Part shown: in pieces, positions 34,051 through 41,643 of the stretch
Layout: each line of letters opens with the position of its first letter
Numbering within the stretch: position 1 is the first letter of the stretch
Assembly (NCBI GenBank): GCA_002083475.1
Contig: LWDI01000070.1
Span: forward strand, 25,011-89,010
Direction: 5' to 3'
DNA length: 64,000 bases
From: Proteobacteria bacterium SG_bin5
GTDB taxonomy: Bacteria; Pseudomonadota; Alphaproteobacteria; Sphingomonadales; Sphingomonadaceae
Position numbers and translations under genes: made by a program
The notes under the pieces: generated by a model
What the model saw: only the letters and a program-made list of their open reading frames with translations
The model's database searches: none
Told to the model about the DNA's origin: nothing

Positions 34051-34629
34051 CTACTCCGGCACCAACTCAATAACATCCAGGAGTGACTCAAACCGCGGAT
34101 GAGGCAGCACCACGCGCCACCTCTTCTCGCCCACCCGCTCGACGAAACCGGCCAGGTCGCGCTTCGCGTCGGTGCCATAATCCATCGGGCGTTGTTCCAT
34201 GCCCAACTCCAGCGCGCCCAGGAACACCGCGCGCGCCGGGTCGCGGGCGTAGAACATGCCCGCCGGGCGTTGCTCGCCGTCGAGTTTGGCGAAGTCGCGG
34301 CGGTCGCCGGTGCCGCTCACCCGGCAGCGCGCCGCCGGATAGGCGGTGAACTCGGCCATCGCGGTGCCGTTCGCGCCCAGCTTGAACACGCGGCAGCGAT
34401 AGGCGCCGGCGGGGGGCAGGGCGCCCTGCTCAAAGGCGCGATCGGGGTCGAACAGCGCGCCTTCGGCGGCGAGCGCGGGGCCGTTGGCGGGGCGGACGCG
34501 GTCGAGCGCTTCCATCCAAGCGTCGCGCGCCGTCCGCAGCCGGTCGCGGTCGGCCTGGGTGATCAGCTGGTCCCAGCGCTGCGCCGCCGCCGCGCCCGGC
34601 GCGCCGAGCAGCAGCAGCGCGAGCGCCAC
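34051..34629 (-). CDS. Secreted DUF4893-family protein
   Basis: The product of about 192 residues has a hydrophobic N-terminus (VVALALLLLGAPGAAAA, cut before QRWDQLI) and then a soluble domain with ADRDRLRTARDAWMEALDRVR, YRCRVFKLG, RPAGMFYARDPARAVFLGALELG and a C-terminal LLDVIELVPE, as in DUF4893 proteins of sphingomonads. The start is uncertain: GTG 34629 leaves a signal peptide without the usual positive residues, and a palindromic repeat sits directly upstream, so an original start may have been displaced. Function is unknown; export to the periplasm is likely. Confidence 0.72.
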   Translation of the reverse strand: MALALLLLGAPGAAAAQRWDQLITQADRDRLRTARDAWMEALDRVRPANGPALAAEGALFDPDRAFEQGALPPAGAYRCRVFKLGANGTAMAEFTAYPAARCRVSGTGDRRDFAKLDGEQRPAGMFYARDPARAVFLGALELGMEQRPMDYGTDAKRDLAGFVERVGEKRWRVVLPHPRFESLLDVIELVPE

Positions 34630-34636
34630 GACCGCA

Positions 34637-34679
34637 CTAGAGCGGTTTGCGATCCGATTGCATCGGATCGCCGCTCTAG
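34637..34679. repeat. Nested palindromic repeat next to the DUF4893 start
   Basis: Outer arms CTAGAGCGG (34637-34645) and CCGCTCTAG (34671-34679) enclose inner arms GATCCGAT (34651-34658) and ATCGGATC (34662-34669). It abuts the likely start of the DUF4893 gene. A related TCTAGAGC..CCGCTCTAG sequence occurs at 16.7, 27.6 and 63.8 kb in decayed form. Confidence 0.65.
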
Positions 34680-34693
34680 ATCTTTGGTTGGCC

Positions 34694-34737
34694 GCGATTT
34701 CCGAGCCGGCAGGTGATTCCACCTGCCTGGAAATCGC
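34694..34737 (-). terminator. Nested hairpin just past the 3-hydroxybutyrate dehydrogenase stop
   Basis: GCGATTTCC (34694-34702) pairs with GGAAATCGC (34729-34737), and inside it GCAGGT (34709-34714) pairs with ACCTGC (34721-34726). It begins directly after the bdhA stop on the minus strand and probably ends that transcript, although no T run follows. Confidence 0.5.
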
Positions 34738-34738
34738 G

Positions 34739-35524
34739 CTATTGCGCCGTCCAGCCGCCATCGATCGACAAATTGGTGCCGGTGATCGATTTGGCTTCGT
34801 CACGGCACAGATAGAGCGCCAAAGCGGCGACCTGCTCGCTGGTGACGAATTCCTTGGTCGGTTGCGCATCGAGCAATACGTCGTTGATCACCTGCTCGCG
34901 CGTCAAGCCCCGCGTCTTCATCGTATCGGGAATTTGATGCTCGACGAGCGGCGTCCACACATAGCCGGGGCTGATCGCGTTGACCGTGACGCCGTGGGTC
35001 GCGACCTCGAGCGCGATCGTCTTGGCGAGCCCGGCGATGCCGTGCTTGGCCATCACGTACGCGCTCTTGTTGGGGCTCGCGACGAGCGAATGGGCGGAGG
35101 CGGTCGAAATGATCCGCCCCCATTTGCGCGCCTTCATGCCGGGCACGACCGCGCGCGCGAGATACCAGGCCGCGCTCATGTTGATCGCGATGATCGCCTC
35201 GAATTTTTCGGGCGGGAAATCCTCGATCGGCGCGACGTGCTGGATGCCGGCATTGTTGACGATGATGTCGACCGCGCCGAACTCGGCTTCCGCGCGCGCC
35301 GCCATCGCGGTGATCGCCTCGGGCTTGGACATATCGGCGGCGTCGTACAGCGCCTTGGCGCCGCTCGCCTCGGCGAGGGCGGCGCGCTCCTTTTCGATCG
35401 CGGCCGCGTCGCCAAAGCCGTTGATCATCACTTGCGCGCCTTCGCCCGCCAAGGCCTTGGCGATGTCGAGCCCGATTCCCGAGGTCGAGCCGGTGACGAT
35501 CGCGCTTTTGCCTTTGAGGAACAT
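34739..35524 (-). CDS. bdhA: 3-hydroxybutyrate dehydrogenase (SDR)
   Basis: The 261-residue short-chain dehydrogenase interconverts 3-hydroxybutyrate and acetoacetate with NAD, in polyhydroxybutyrate turnover. It has the cofactor motif TGSTSGIGLDIAKAL, NNAGIQHVAPIEDFPPEKFEAIIAIN, the catalytic Ser-Tyr-Lys set in STASAHSLVASPNKSAYVMAKHG, and PGYVWTPLVEHQIPD, a stretch characteristic of this enzyme. It ends FSIDGGW-like LSIDGGWTAQ. It lies 12 bases downstream of the patatin gene on the same strand, so the two may be co-transcribed. Confidence 0.93.
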   Translation of the reverse strand: MFLKGKSAIVTGSTSGIGLDIAKALAGEGAQVMINGFGDAAAIEKERAALAEASGAKALYDAADMSKPEAITAMAARAEAEFGAVDIIVNNAGIQHVAPIEDFPPEKFEAIIAINMSAAWYLARAVVPGMKARKWGRIISTASAHSLVASPNKSAYVMAKHGIAGLAKTIALEVATHGVTVNAISPGYVWTPLVEHQIPDTMKTRGLTREQVINDVLLDAQPTKEFVTSEQVAALALYLCRDEAKSITGTNLSIDGGWTAQ

Positions 35525-35536
35525 GCGGGTCTCCCT

Positions 35537-36706
35537 TTATTTGCGGACGAGCGGTTGGTGCGCGGCGCGATAGGGGCAAATATCGAAGGCCGCGCTGGTT
35601 CCGGTGAGGATGTTCTGCGCGATCAACTGGGCATTGCTCATCGCGTCGTCGATCGCGCGGCGGCCGGCGGCCCAATGTTCGGCCATGGTGCGCGCCGAAA
35701 ATTCATAGTCGCGCGCGCCGCCTTCCCAGGCATTGGCGCGGTGGATCAGCTGGACGATGTTGAGCGGCTTGTCCTCGGCGAGCGCGGCGAGCTTGGCGAC
35801 ATCGGGGTCGTCGCGCAATTTGGCGGGCAATTTGGCGAGCACGCGGCGGATCGCCTCATGCTCTTGCCGCTTGCGCATCGCCTGGTCCGAGATGAGGCGG
35901 GTGCGGCTCGAAAAGCGAATCTCCTTCTCGCGCGATTCGACGTCGGCCATCGTCTTGGGGCGTGTGTTCGACGCCGGGAAGAGATCGACCTGAAAGGCGA
36001 GCATCGCCTCGGTCTGATTGTCGAGCACATGGCTGAGCGGGGTGTTCGAGACGAGCCCGCCGTCCCACCACAGGCAGCCGTCGATCTCGACCGGGGGCAG
36101 CCCCGGCGGCAGCGCGCCCGAGGCCATGATGTGGCGCGCGTCGATCCGCTCGACGCGGGTGTCGAAATAGCGGAAATTGCCGCTTTCCAGATTCACCGCG
36201 CCGACCGACAGCCGCACCGGCCCGGTGTTGAGCAGCTCCCAATCGACGAGCGCGTCGAGCGTTTCGATCAGCGGGCGCGTGTCATAATAGCTGAGCGCGG
36301 CGCAACTCCCCGGCAGCGCCCATTGCGGCGGCACCGGGCGCGGGGTGAAAAAGCCGGGGACGCCGGCCGCCAGCACATAGCTCGCCGACAGGTCATGCAC
36401 CCATTCGCGCACGCGATCATTGGGGAAGATCGGGAAGCTGGGGAGCGCGCTCGTCACCTTGTCCCAAAAGGCGCGCAGCCGCTCGACGCGGCGTTCGGGC
36501 GGGTTGCCGGCGAAGATCGCCGCGTTCACCGCGCCGATCGAAATCCCCGCGACCCAATCGATCTCGATCGCCGAGGCCGCGAGCCCCTCGATCACCCCCG
36601 CCTGGTAGCTGCCGAGCGCGCCGCCGCCTTGCAGCACGAGCGCGACCTGTTCGGGCAGCGGCATCGCGTTGCCGGCGCGGCGCTGCGGGGACTCGATATC
36701 GGCCAT
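35537..36706 (-). CDS. Patatin-like phospholipase, DUF3734-type
   Basis: This 389-residue protein has the patatin oxyanion motif LVLQGGGALGSYQAGV (from residue 23), the nucleophile elbow GISIG with S56, and the second catalytic motif WWDGGLVSNTPL. The C-terminal half, with SSRTRLISDQAMRKRQEHEAIRRVLAKLP, matches the DUF3734 extension found in polyhydroxybutyrate-linked patatins. It is followed by 3-hydroxybutyrate dehydrogenase, which supports a link to PHB or lipid storage metabolism. I chose ATG 36706 from family length; the ribosome site is weak and ATG 36664 remains possible. Confidence 0.88.
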   Translation of the reverse strand: MADIESPQRRAGNAMPLPEQVALVLQGGGALGSYQAGVIEGLAASAIEIDWVAGISIGAVNAAIFAGNPPERRVERLRAFWDKVTSALPSFPIFPNDRVREWVHDLSASYVLAAGVPGFFTPRPVPPQWALPGSCAALSYYDTRPLIETLDALVDWELLNTGPVRLSVGAVNLESGNFRYFDTRVERIDARHIMASGALPPGLPPVEIDGCLWWDGGLVSNTPLSHVLDNQTEAMLAFQVDLFPASNTRPKTMADVESREKEIRFSSRTRLISDQAMRKRQEHEAIRRVLAKLPAKLRDDPDVAKLAALAEDKPLNIVQLIHRANAWEGGARDYEFSARTMAEHWAAGRRAIDDAMSNAQLIAQNILTGTSAAFDICPYRAAHQPLVRK

Positions 36707-36857
36707 GCGCTTCAAATGGGGCGGTTCGCGATAGGGATCAACGACAGTTTGATGACGCGCCCGGGCTTTGCGACCGCTCCCCGATACCGCCCCCGATATG
36801 ACTTGCAACAAAGCCGGGGCTTCGCACATTCAGCGTACGGGCAGCGAGGGACGTTCG

Positions 36858-37769
36858 ATGCGGCTAGACGATTACGACCCCGATATCGAGGTGGGCGACC
36901 AGCGCGGGCAAAGCTTCGGCGGCGGCGGCTTTTCGCTTGGCGGCGGCGGCGGCGGGCTGTTGTTCGGCTTGCTGCCGTTCGTGATGGGGCGGTTCGGCTG
37001 CATGGGCGTGGCGGTGCTGCTCGCGCTGATGTTCTTCTTCGGCGGCGGGCTGCCCTTGCTCTCGGGCGGCAATCCGGGCGGCATTCCCGCGACCCACACC
37101 GAAACCAGCGCCGCCAAGACCGCCTGCCGTGTCGACGCCGCCAGCCTGGAGACGTGCAACGCGTTCAGCTCGGCGAACCGCACCTGGCGCCAGATTTTCC
37201 AGCAGGCGGGCGCGCGCTACGATCCGCCCTCGCTGCAATTCTACGGCGGCTCGGGCCGATCGGGCTGCGGCGCGGCGCAGGCGGCGATGGGGCCCTTTTA
37301 TTGCCCGAGCGACGAGGGCATTTACATCGACACCAGCTTCTTCAACGAACTCGCGACGCGCTTCGGCGCGGGCGGCGATTTCGCGCGCAATTACGTGATC
37401 GCGCATGAATTCGGCCATCACATCCAGCATCTGCTCGGCACCAGCGAGCGCGTGCAGCGCCAAATGCAGCAAGTGAGCGAGCGCGAGGGCAATGCGCTAT
37501 CGGTGCGGCTCGAGCTTCAGGCCGATTGCTATGCGGGTGTGTGGGGCGCGCAGAACCGCGCGCGGCTCGACCCCGGCGATATCGAGGAGGGGCTGCGCGC
37601 CGCGCAAGCGATCGGCGACGACACGCTCCAGCGCGAAGCGCAAGGGCGGGTGGTGCCCGACAGCTTCACCCATGGCACCTCGGCCGAGCGCATGGCGTGG
37701 CTACGGCGCGGGCTGGAGACGGGCGATCCGAGCCAATGCGATACGTTTAGCGGAAGCATCGATCGCTAG
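36858..37769 (+). CDS. ypfJ: Neutral zinc metallopeptidase, YpfJ family
   Basis: The 303-residue protein has a Gly-rich, hydrophilic start MRLDDYDPDIEVGDQRG, one transmembrane segment (GCMGVAVLLALMFFFGGGLPLL), and a soluble domain with the zincin motif IAHEFGHHIQ (H183, E184, H187) plus LELQADCYAGVWG, which supplies the third ligand region. Four cysteines are spaced as in the family. It is therefore an inner-membrane-anchored zinc protease with its domain outside the cytoplasm. Substrates are not known. It diverges from the patatin gene. Confidence 0.92.
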   Translation: MRLDDYDPDIEVGDQRGQSFGGGGFSLGGGGGGLLFGLLPFVMGRFGCMGVAVLLALMFFFGGGLPLLSGGNPGGIPATHTETSAAKTACRVDAASLETCNAFSSANRTWRQIFQQAGARYDPPSLQFYGGSGRSGCGAAQAAMGPFYCPSDEGIYIDTSFFNELATRFGAGGDFARNYVIAHEFGHHIQHLLGTSERVQRQMQQVSEREGNALSVRLELQADCYAGVWGAQNRARLDPGDIEEGLRAAQAIGDDTLQREAQGRVVPDSFTHGTSAERMAWLRRGLETGDPSQCDTFSGSIDR

Positions 37770-37791
37770 CCTTGGTTTCGTGCGCGCCGAT

Positions 37792-37884
37792 ACCCGGACT
37801 TGGTCCCGGGTCCACTGGCGGGCATGGCTTAGCGCCGGCAGGCCCGGCGGAACGGTGAACGCCCGACCAAGCCCGGCATGACGA
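37792..37884. repeat. Degenerate CCCGGACTTGGTCCCGGG-type repeat
   Basis: This stretch between the YpfJ and AbrB genes holds CCCGGACTTGGTCCCGGGTCC and, at the other end, GACCAAGCCCGGCATGACG, the two arms of the element also seen at 44558-44650. It may end the protease transcript. Confidence 0.55.
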
Positions 37885-37935
37885 TTTCGGGGAGAAGGTG
37901 TCGACTAGGGCGACGCTCCGTGTTATAACGTCCGT

Positions 37936-38163
37936 ATGAACAAGCCCCTCAAGCTCATCAAGATCGGCAATTCCACCGGCGTGATCCTGCCCAAGGAAGT
38001 GCTCGCCCGGCTCAAAGTGGAGCAGGGCGAGGCTGTGTATCTCAGCGAGGCGCCCGAGGGTTTTCGGCTGACCGCGCATGATCCCGATTTCGCCGAGGCG
38101 ATGGCGGCCGCCGAGAAGATCATGCGCGAAGACCGCGACATTTTGAAAGTGCTGGCGCAATAA
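37936..38163 (+). CDS. AbrB/MazE-type antitoxin
   Basis: The 75-residue protein has the swapped-hairpin AbrB/SpoVT DNA-binding fold: KLIKIGNSTGVILPKEVLARLKVEQGEAVYLSEAPEGFRLT. The C-terminal 25 residues (FAEAMAAAEKIMREDRDILKVLAQ) should bind the toxin. It lies 2 bases before the Doc-type toxin gene, the expected order for antitoxin first. A TTATAAC sequence 12 bases upstream could be a -10 element, and the pair probably represses itself. The typical Doc partner is Phd; AbrB-type partners are a known variant. Confidence 0.88.
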   Translation: MNKPLKLIKIGNSTGVILPKEVLARLKVEQGEAVYLSEAPEGFRLTAHDPDFAEAMAAAEKIMREDRDILKVLAQ

Positions 38164-38165
38164 CG

Positions 38166-38543
38166 GTGGCGTGGCGCTTCATCAGCGTCGACGTCGCGCT
38201 CGCGGTGCATGATCGCCAGCTCGCCGAACATGGTGGGCCGGCGGGCGTCAAGGATTTAGGCTTGCTCGAATCCGCGCTCGCGCGGCCGATCAACAAACAT
38301 GCCTATGGCGAGGATGACCCTTGCGCGCTCGCCGCTGCCTATGCCTTCGGGGTCGCGCGCAACCATCCGTTCGTGGATGGCAATAAGCGCACCGCCTGGG
38401 TGCTCGCGCGCTTGTTTCTGGCGCTGAACGCCGTCGAAGTCTCCTTTGGCAAGCAAGAAGCCATCGAAATGATGCTCGCCCTCGCCGCGGGTGAGTTCGG
38501 CGAGGACCAAGTCGCCGCCTGGTTCCGCGCGCATCTCGCTTAA
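38166..38543 (+). CDS. doc: Doc-type (death-on-curing) Fic toxin
   Basis: The 125-residue protein starts at GTG 38166, just after the antitoxin stop. It carries the short Fic/Doc catalytic motif NHPFVDGNKRTAW (H67, D71, N73, K74, R75), the form used by Doc kinases that phosphorylate elongation factor Tu, rather than the GNGR form of AMP-transferring Fic proteins. LGLLESALARPINKHAYGE upstream is also Doc-like. It is full length with intact motif, so it is probably active when freed from the antitoxin. Confidence 0.9.
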   Translation: MAWRFISVDVALAVHDRQLAEHGGPAGVKDLGLLESALARPINKHAYGEDDPCALAAAYAFGVARNHPFVDGNKRTAWVLARLFLALNAVEVSFGKQEAIEMMLALAAGEFGEDQVAAWFRAHLA

Positions 38544-38597
38544 CGCAAATGCCCGCCCGCGCCGGAGCGCGAGCGGGCACCTTTCCTCCCCAGGAAC

Positions 38598-39881
38598 TCA
38601 GGCGTGGGCGGGCTCTTTCACGAACTGCGCCGCCTCGGTCGATTCGGCCAGGGCCGTGGTCGAGCTTTCGCCGCCGGCGAGCGTCGTCGCGACCAGATCG
38701 AAATAGCCGGTGCCTACCTCGCGCTGGTGGCGGGTCGCGGTATAGCCATTTGCCTCGGCGCCGAACTCGGCCTGTTGCAGCTCCGAATAAGCCGCCATGC
38801 CACGATCCTTATAGCCGCGCGCCAGCTCGAACATGCCGAAGTTGAGCTGGTGGAAGCCGGCGAGCGTCACGAACTGGAACTTATAGCCCATCGCGCCGAT
38901 TTCGCGCTGGAACTTGGCGATCGTGTCCTTGTCGAGATTCTTTTCCCAATTGAAGCTCGGCGAGCAGTTATAGGCGAGCATCTTGTCCGGATACTGCTTC
39001 TTGATCGCCTCGGCGAAGCGGCGCGCGTCGTCGAGATTGGGGTGGCTGGTTTCCCACCACAGCAGATCGGCATGTTCGGCGAAGGCGAGGCCGCGCTTGA
39101 TGCAATGATCGACGCCGGTGCCGTCCTTCAGGCGGAAGAAGCCCTCGGCGGTGCGCTCGCCGGTCAGGAACTCGCGGTCGCGCTCGTCGATGTCGCTGGT
39201 GATGAGCTTGGCGCTTTCGGCATCGGTGCGCGCGCAGATGATCGTCGGCACGCCGCACACATCGGCGGCGAGGCGCGCCGCGTCCAAGTTGCGGATATGC
39301 GCCTGGGTCGGGATCAGCACCTTGCCGCCCAAATGGCCGCATTTCTTCTCGCTCGCGAGCTGATCCTCATAATGCACCCCGGAGGCGCCGGCGGCGATGT
39401 ACGCCTTCATGATCTCGAAGCAGTTGAGCGGGCCGCCGAAACCGGCTTCGGCGTCGGCGACGATCGGCGCGTACCAGTCGCGCGTCGCGCCGCCTTCCGA
39501 ATGCTCGATCTGATCGGCGCGCTGGAGCGTCGCGTTGATCCGGCGCGCGAGTTCGGGGCCGGCATTGGCGGGGTAGAGCGACTGATCGGGATACATTTGC
39601 CCGGCGGTGTTCGCATCGGCGGCGACCTGCCAGCCCGAGAGATAAATCGCCTTCAGCCCGGCGCGCACCATCTGCATCGCCTGGTTGCCCGAGAGCGCGC
39701 CGAGTGCGTTCACATAATCCTCATTGTGGAGCAGCTCCCACAGCTTGTTCGCGCCCTTGCGTGCGAGCGTGTACTCGATCGCGACCGAGCCGCGCAGACG
39801 GGCGACCTCTTCGGGGCCATAGGGCCGGGTGATGCCATCGAAGCGACCGGCGGGGGCAGGGATCAGCTCGTCGAAAGTCAT
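38598..39881 (-). CDS. aceA: Isocitrate lyase
   Basis: The 427-residue enzyme splits isocitrate to glyoxylate and succinate, the first step of the glyoxylate shunt used on acetate and fatty acids. The catalytic loop KKCGHLGGKVLIPT has the cysteine at about residue 181; VADAEAGFGGPLN supplies metal-binding acids and YNCSPSFNWEKNLD is also conserved. I prefer the ATG at 39881, which has AAGGA 8 bases upstream, over 39890. It diverges from a RamB/ScfR-type regulator, and the gap holds a TTGTAAA inverted repeat. No malate synthase gene is in the window. Confidence 0.96.
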   Translation of the reverse strand: MTFDELIPAPAGRFDGITRPYGPEEVARLRGSVAIEYTLARKGANKLWELLHNEDYVNALGALSGNQAMQMVRAGLKAIYLSGWQVAADANTAGQMYPDQSLYPANAGPELARRINATLQRADQIEHSEGGATRDWYAPIVADAEAGFGGPLNCFEIMKAYIAAGASGVHYEDQLASEKKCGHLGGKVLIPTQAHIRNLDAARLAADVCGVPTIICARTDAESAKLITSDIDERDREFLTGERTAEGFFRLKDGTGVDHCIKRGLAFAEHADLLWWETSHPNLDDARRFAEAIKKQYPDKMLAYNCSPSFNWEKNLDKDTIAKFQREIGAMGYKFQFVTLAGFHQLNFGMFELARGYKDRGMAAYSELQQAEFGAEANGYTATRHQREVGTGYFDLVATTLAGGESSTTALAESTEAAQFVKEPAHA

Positions 39882-40019
39882 TTGTCTCATCCTTTACAGA
39901 GGCCTGGGGAGAAACGGCCAACGCTGAAGCTTGTTGCACTGCGGTGGAGACGAAAGCGAGCCGGGCGCGGCGGAAAAAGCGTGGCGCTGTCCGCGCGCCG
40001 TTGGTTAAGGGCCGCAATG

Positions 40020-40037
40020 TTGTAAATATCTTTACAA
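40020..40037. promoter_or_regulatory. TTGTAAA-TATC-TTTACAA operator between aceA and its regulator
   Basis: TTGTAAA (40020-40026) and TTTACAA (40031-40037) are perfect inverted arms with a 4-base spacer, 29 bases upstream of the regulator start. The sequence resembles the AA(C/T)TTTGCAAA-like sites of RamB-type regulators as I recall them. It probably serves autoregulation and control of aceA. Confidence 0.55.
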
Positions 40038-40065
40038 AAGCTCGGCGTGGTGGCAGAACCCGGCC

Positions 40066-41445
40066 ATGGTCGAGGCCAAGCTTCTCGCCGGGCATAAATT
40101 GCGCCGGCTGCGGCGCCGCGCGGGGCTCACCCAGGCGGCGATGGCCGAGGCGCTGGAGATTTCGCCCAGCTATCTCAACCTCATCGAGCGCAATCAGCGC
40201 CCGGTGAGCGCCGCGCTGATCGTCGCACTCGCGGAGAAGTTCGATTTCGATCCGCGCGCGCTCGCCGCCGAGCCGGGTGGGGGCGAGGCGGCGCTCCGGC
40301 GGCGGCTCGCCGATCCGCTGTTCGCCGATCTCGAGATCGATCGCGCCGATCTCGCCGAGTGGCTGGCGGCCGCGCCCGCCGGGGCGGAGGCGTTCGCGCG
40401 CGCTTATGACCGCCTCGCCGGCGCCGCCCCCGCCGCCGCGCCCGCCGACCCGATCGCTCGAGTGCGCACCGAGATCGAGCGCTGGCGCGGCCATTTCGCC
40501 GATCTTGACGCCGCCGCCGAAGCGCTCGCCGACGAGCTGCGCCTGGGCGCCGCCGATCTTTACGGCGCGGTCGCCGAGCGGCTGCGGGTGAAGCACCAGC
40601 TGTCGTTGCGCATCCTGCCCGTCGAGGTGATGCCGGAGGCGCTGCGCCGGCTCGATCTTCACGCCCGGCAATTGCAGCTGTCCGAACTGCTCGATCCCGC
40701 CTCGCGCGCCTTCGCCGCCGCCTATCAGCTCGCGCTGATCGAAGCGCGCGGCGAGATCGACGCGCTCGCGCGCGGCGCGGGGTTCTCCGATCGCGCGGCG
40801 GAGCGGCTCTATCGCCGCCACCTCGCCAGCTATTTCGCCGCCGCGCTGATGATGCCCTATGCCCGTTTCCTGCGCGCGTGCGAGGCGACCGGCTATGACA
40901 TCGAATTGCTCCAACGCCGCTTCGGCGCGGGGTTCGAGCAAGTCGCGCATCGGTTGACGACGCTCCAGCGCGTTGGCGCGCGCGGCTTGCCCTTCTTCAT
41001 GCTGCGGCTCGACCGCGCAGGGCAAGTTTCCAAGCGCTTCGCGGGCGCGAGCGCGGCACCGCTCGCCGAGATCGACGGCGGCTGCCCGCTGTGGGCGGTG
41101 CACGGCGCGTTCGAGAAGCGCGGCGCGCTGGTCGTGCAATTGGTCGCGCTCGAGGAGGGCGGGCGCTGGCTGACGATGGCGCGCACCGTCACCCCGCAAG
41201 GCCGGCGCTATGGCGGCCAGCCGGCCGAATTCGCGGTGGTGCTGGGGGTGGCGGCCGAGCTCGCCGCGGGGCTCGCGGTCGCGCGCGGGATCGATTTGCG
41301 CGGCGAGGCGGCGCCGATCGGGCTCGGCTGCCGCCGCTGCCTGCGCGCCGCTTGCCCGCAGCGCTCGCTCCCGCCGATGGGGCGCGCGTTGCTCGTGCGC
41401 GAGCAGGAGCGCGGCCTCTCGCCGCTCGATTTCGCGGGCGACTGA
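40066..41445 (+). CDS. XRE-family short-chain fatty-acyl-CoA regulator (RamB/ScfR-like)
   Basis: The 459-residue regulator has an N-terminal XRE helix-turn-helix (KLRRLRRRAGLTQAAMAEALEISPSYLNLIERNQRPVS, residues 11-48), a central ImmA/IrrE-like domain and a C-terminal DUF2083-type domain with cysteines (GCRRCLRAACPQRSLPPMGR). In the central domain the place of the HExxH zinc motif reads AAYQLALIEAR, so it is not a protease and more likely a sensor. RamB and related proteins control isocitrate lyase and acetate or propionate use; the divergent aceA gene supports the same role here. Confidence 0.88.
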   Translation: MVEAKLLAGHKLRRLRRRAGLTQAAMAEALEISPSYLNLIERNQRPVSAALIVALAEKFDFDPRALAAEPGGGEAALRRRLADPLFADLEIDRADLAEWLAAAPAGAEAFARAYDRLAGAAPAAAPADPIARVRTEIERWRGHFADLDAAAEALADELRLGAADLYGAVAERLRVKHQLSLRILPVEVMPEALRRLDLHARQLQLSELLDPASRAFAAAYQLALIEARGEIDALARGAGFSDRAAERLYRRHLASYFAAALMMPYARFLRACEATGYDIELLQRRFGAGFEQVAHRLTTLQRVGARGLPFFMLRLDRAGQVSKRFAGASAAPLAEIDGGCPLWAVHGAFEKRGALVVQLVALEEGGRWLTMARTVTPQGRRYGGQPAEFAVVLGVAAELAAGLAVARGIDLRGEAAPIGLGCRRCLRAACPQRSLPPMGRALLVREQERGLSPLDFAGD

Positions 41446-41468
41446 ACACGAAGCGCAAAATCTGAACC

Positions 41469-41553
41469 GTTCGCCCTGAGCTTGTCGAAGGGCGGTACTG
41501 CATTGCGGCCGCAGACAAGAAGAACAGTGCTTCGACAAGCTCAGCACGAACGG
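41469..41553. repeat. TTCGCCCTGAGCTTGTCGAAGG-type inverted repeat
   Basis: The element starts TTCGCCCTGAGCTTGTCGAA and ends TTCGACAAGCTCAGCACGAA, so its ends are inverted copies. A related copy is at 63641-63704 and a decayed one at 49062-49150. It fills the gap between the regulator and valS together with about 90 bases without visible features. Confidence 0.75.
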
Positions 41554-41643
41554 CAGATATGTGGTTTTTACTTAGCGCGGCTCGCTCGAGCCCCGCGCAA
41601 CAGCCGCTTGGCGCGGCGCCCTTCGCCCGGCTAGACGGGGGAA

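Noticed and set aside
41446..41643. Small gene between the RamB-like regulator and valS
   Set aside because: The stretch is mostly an inverted repeat; the frames in it come from repeat sequence and lack start signals.
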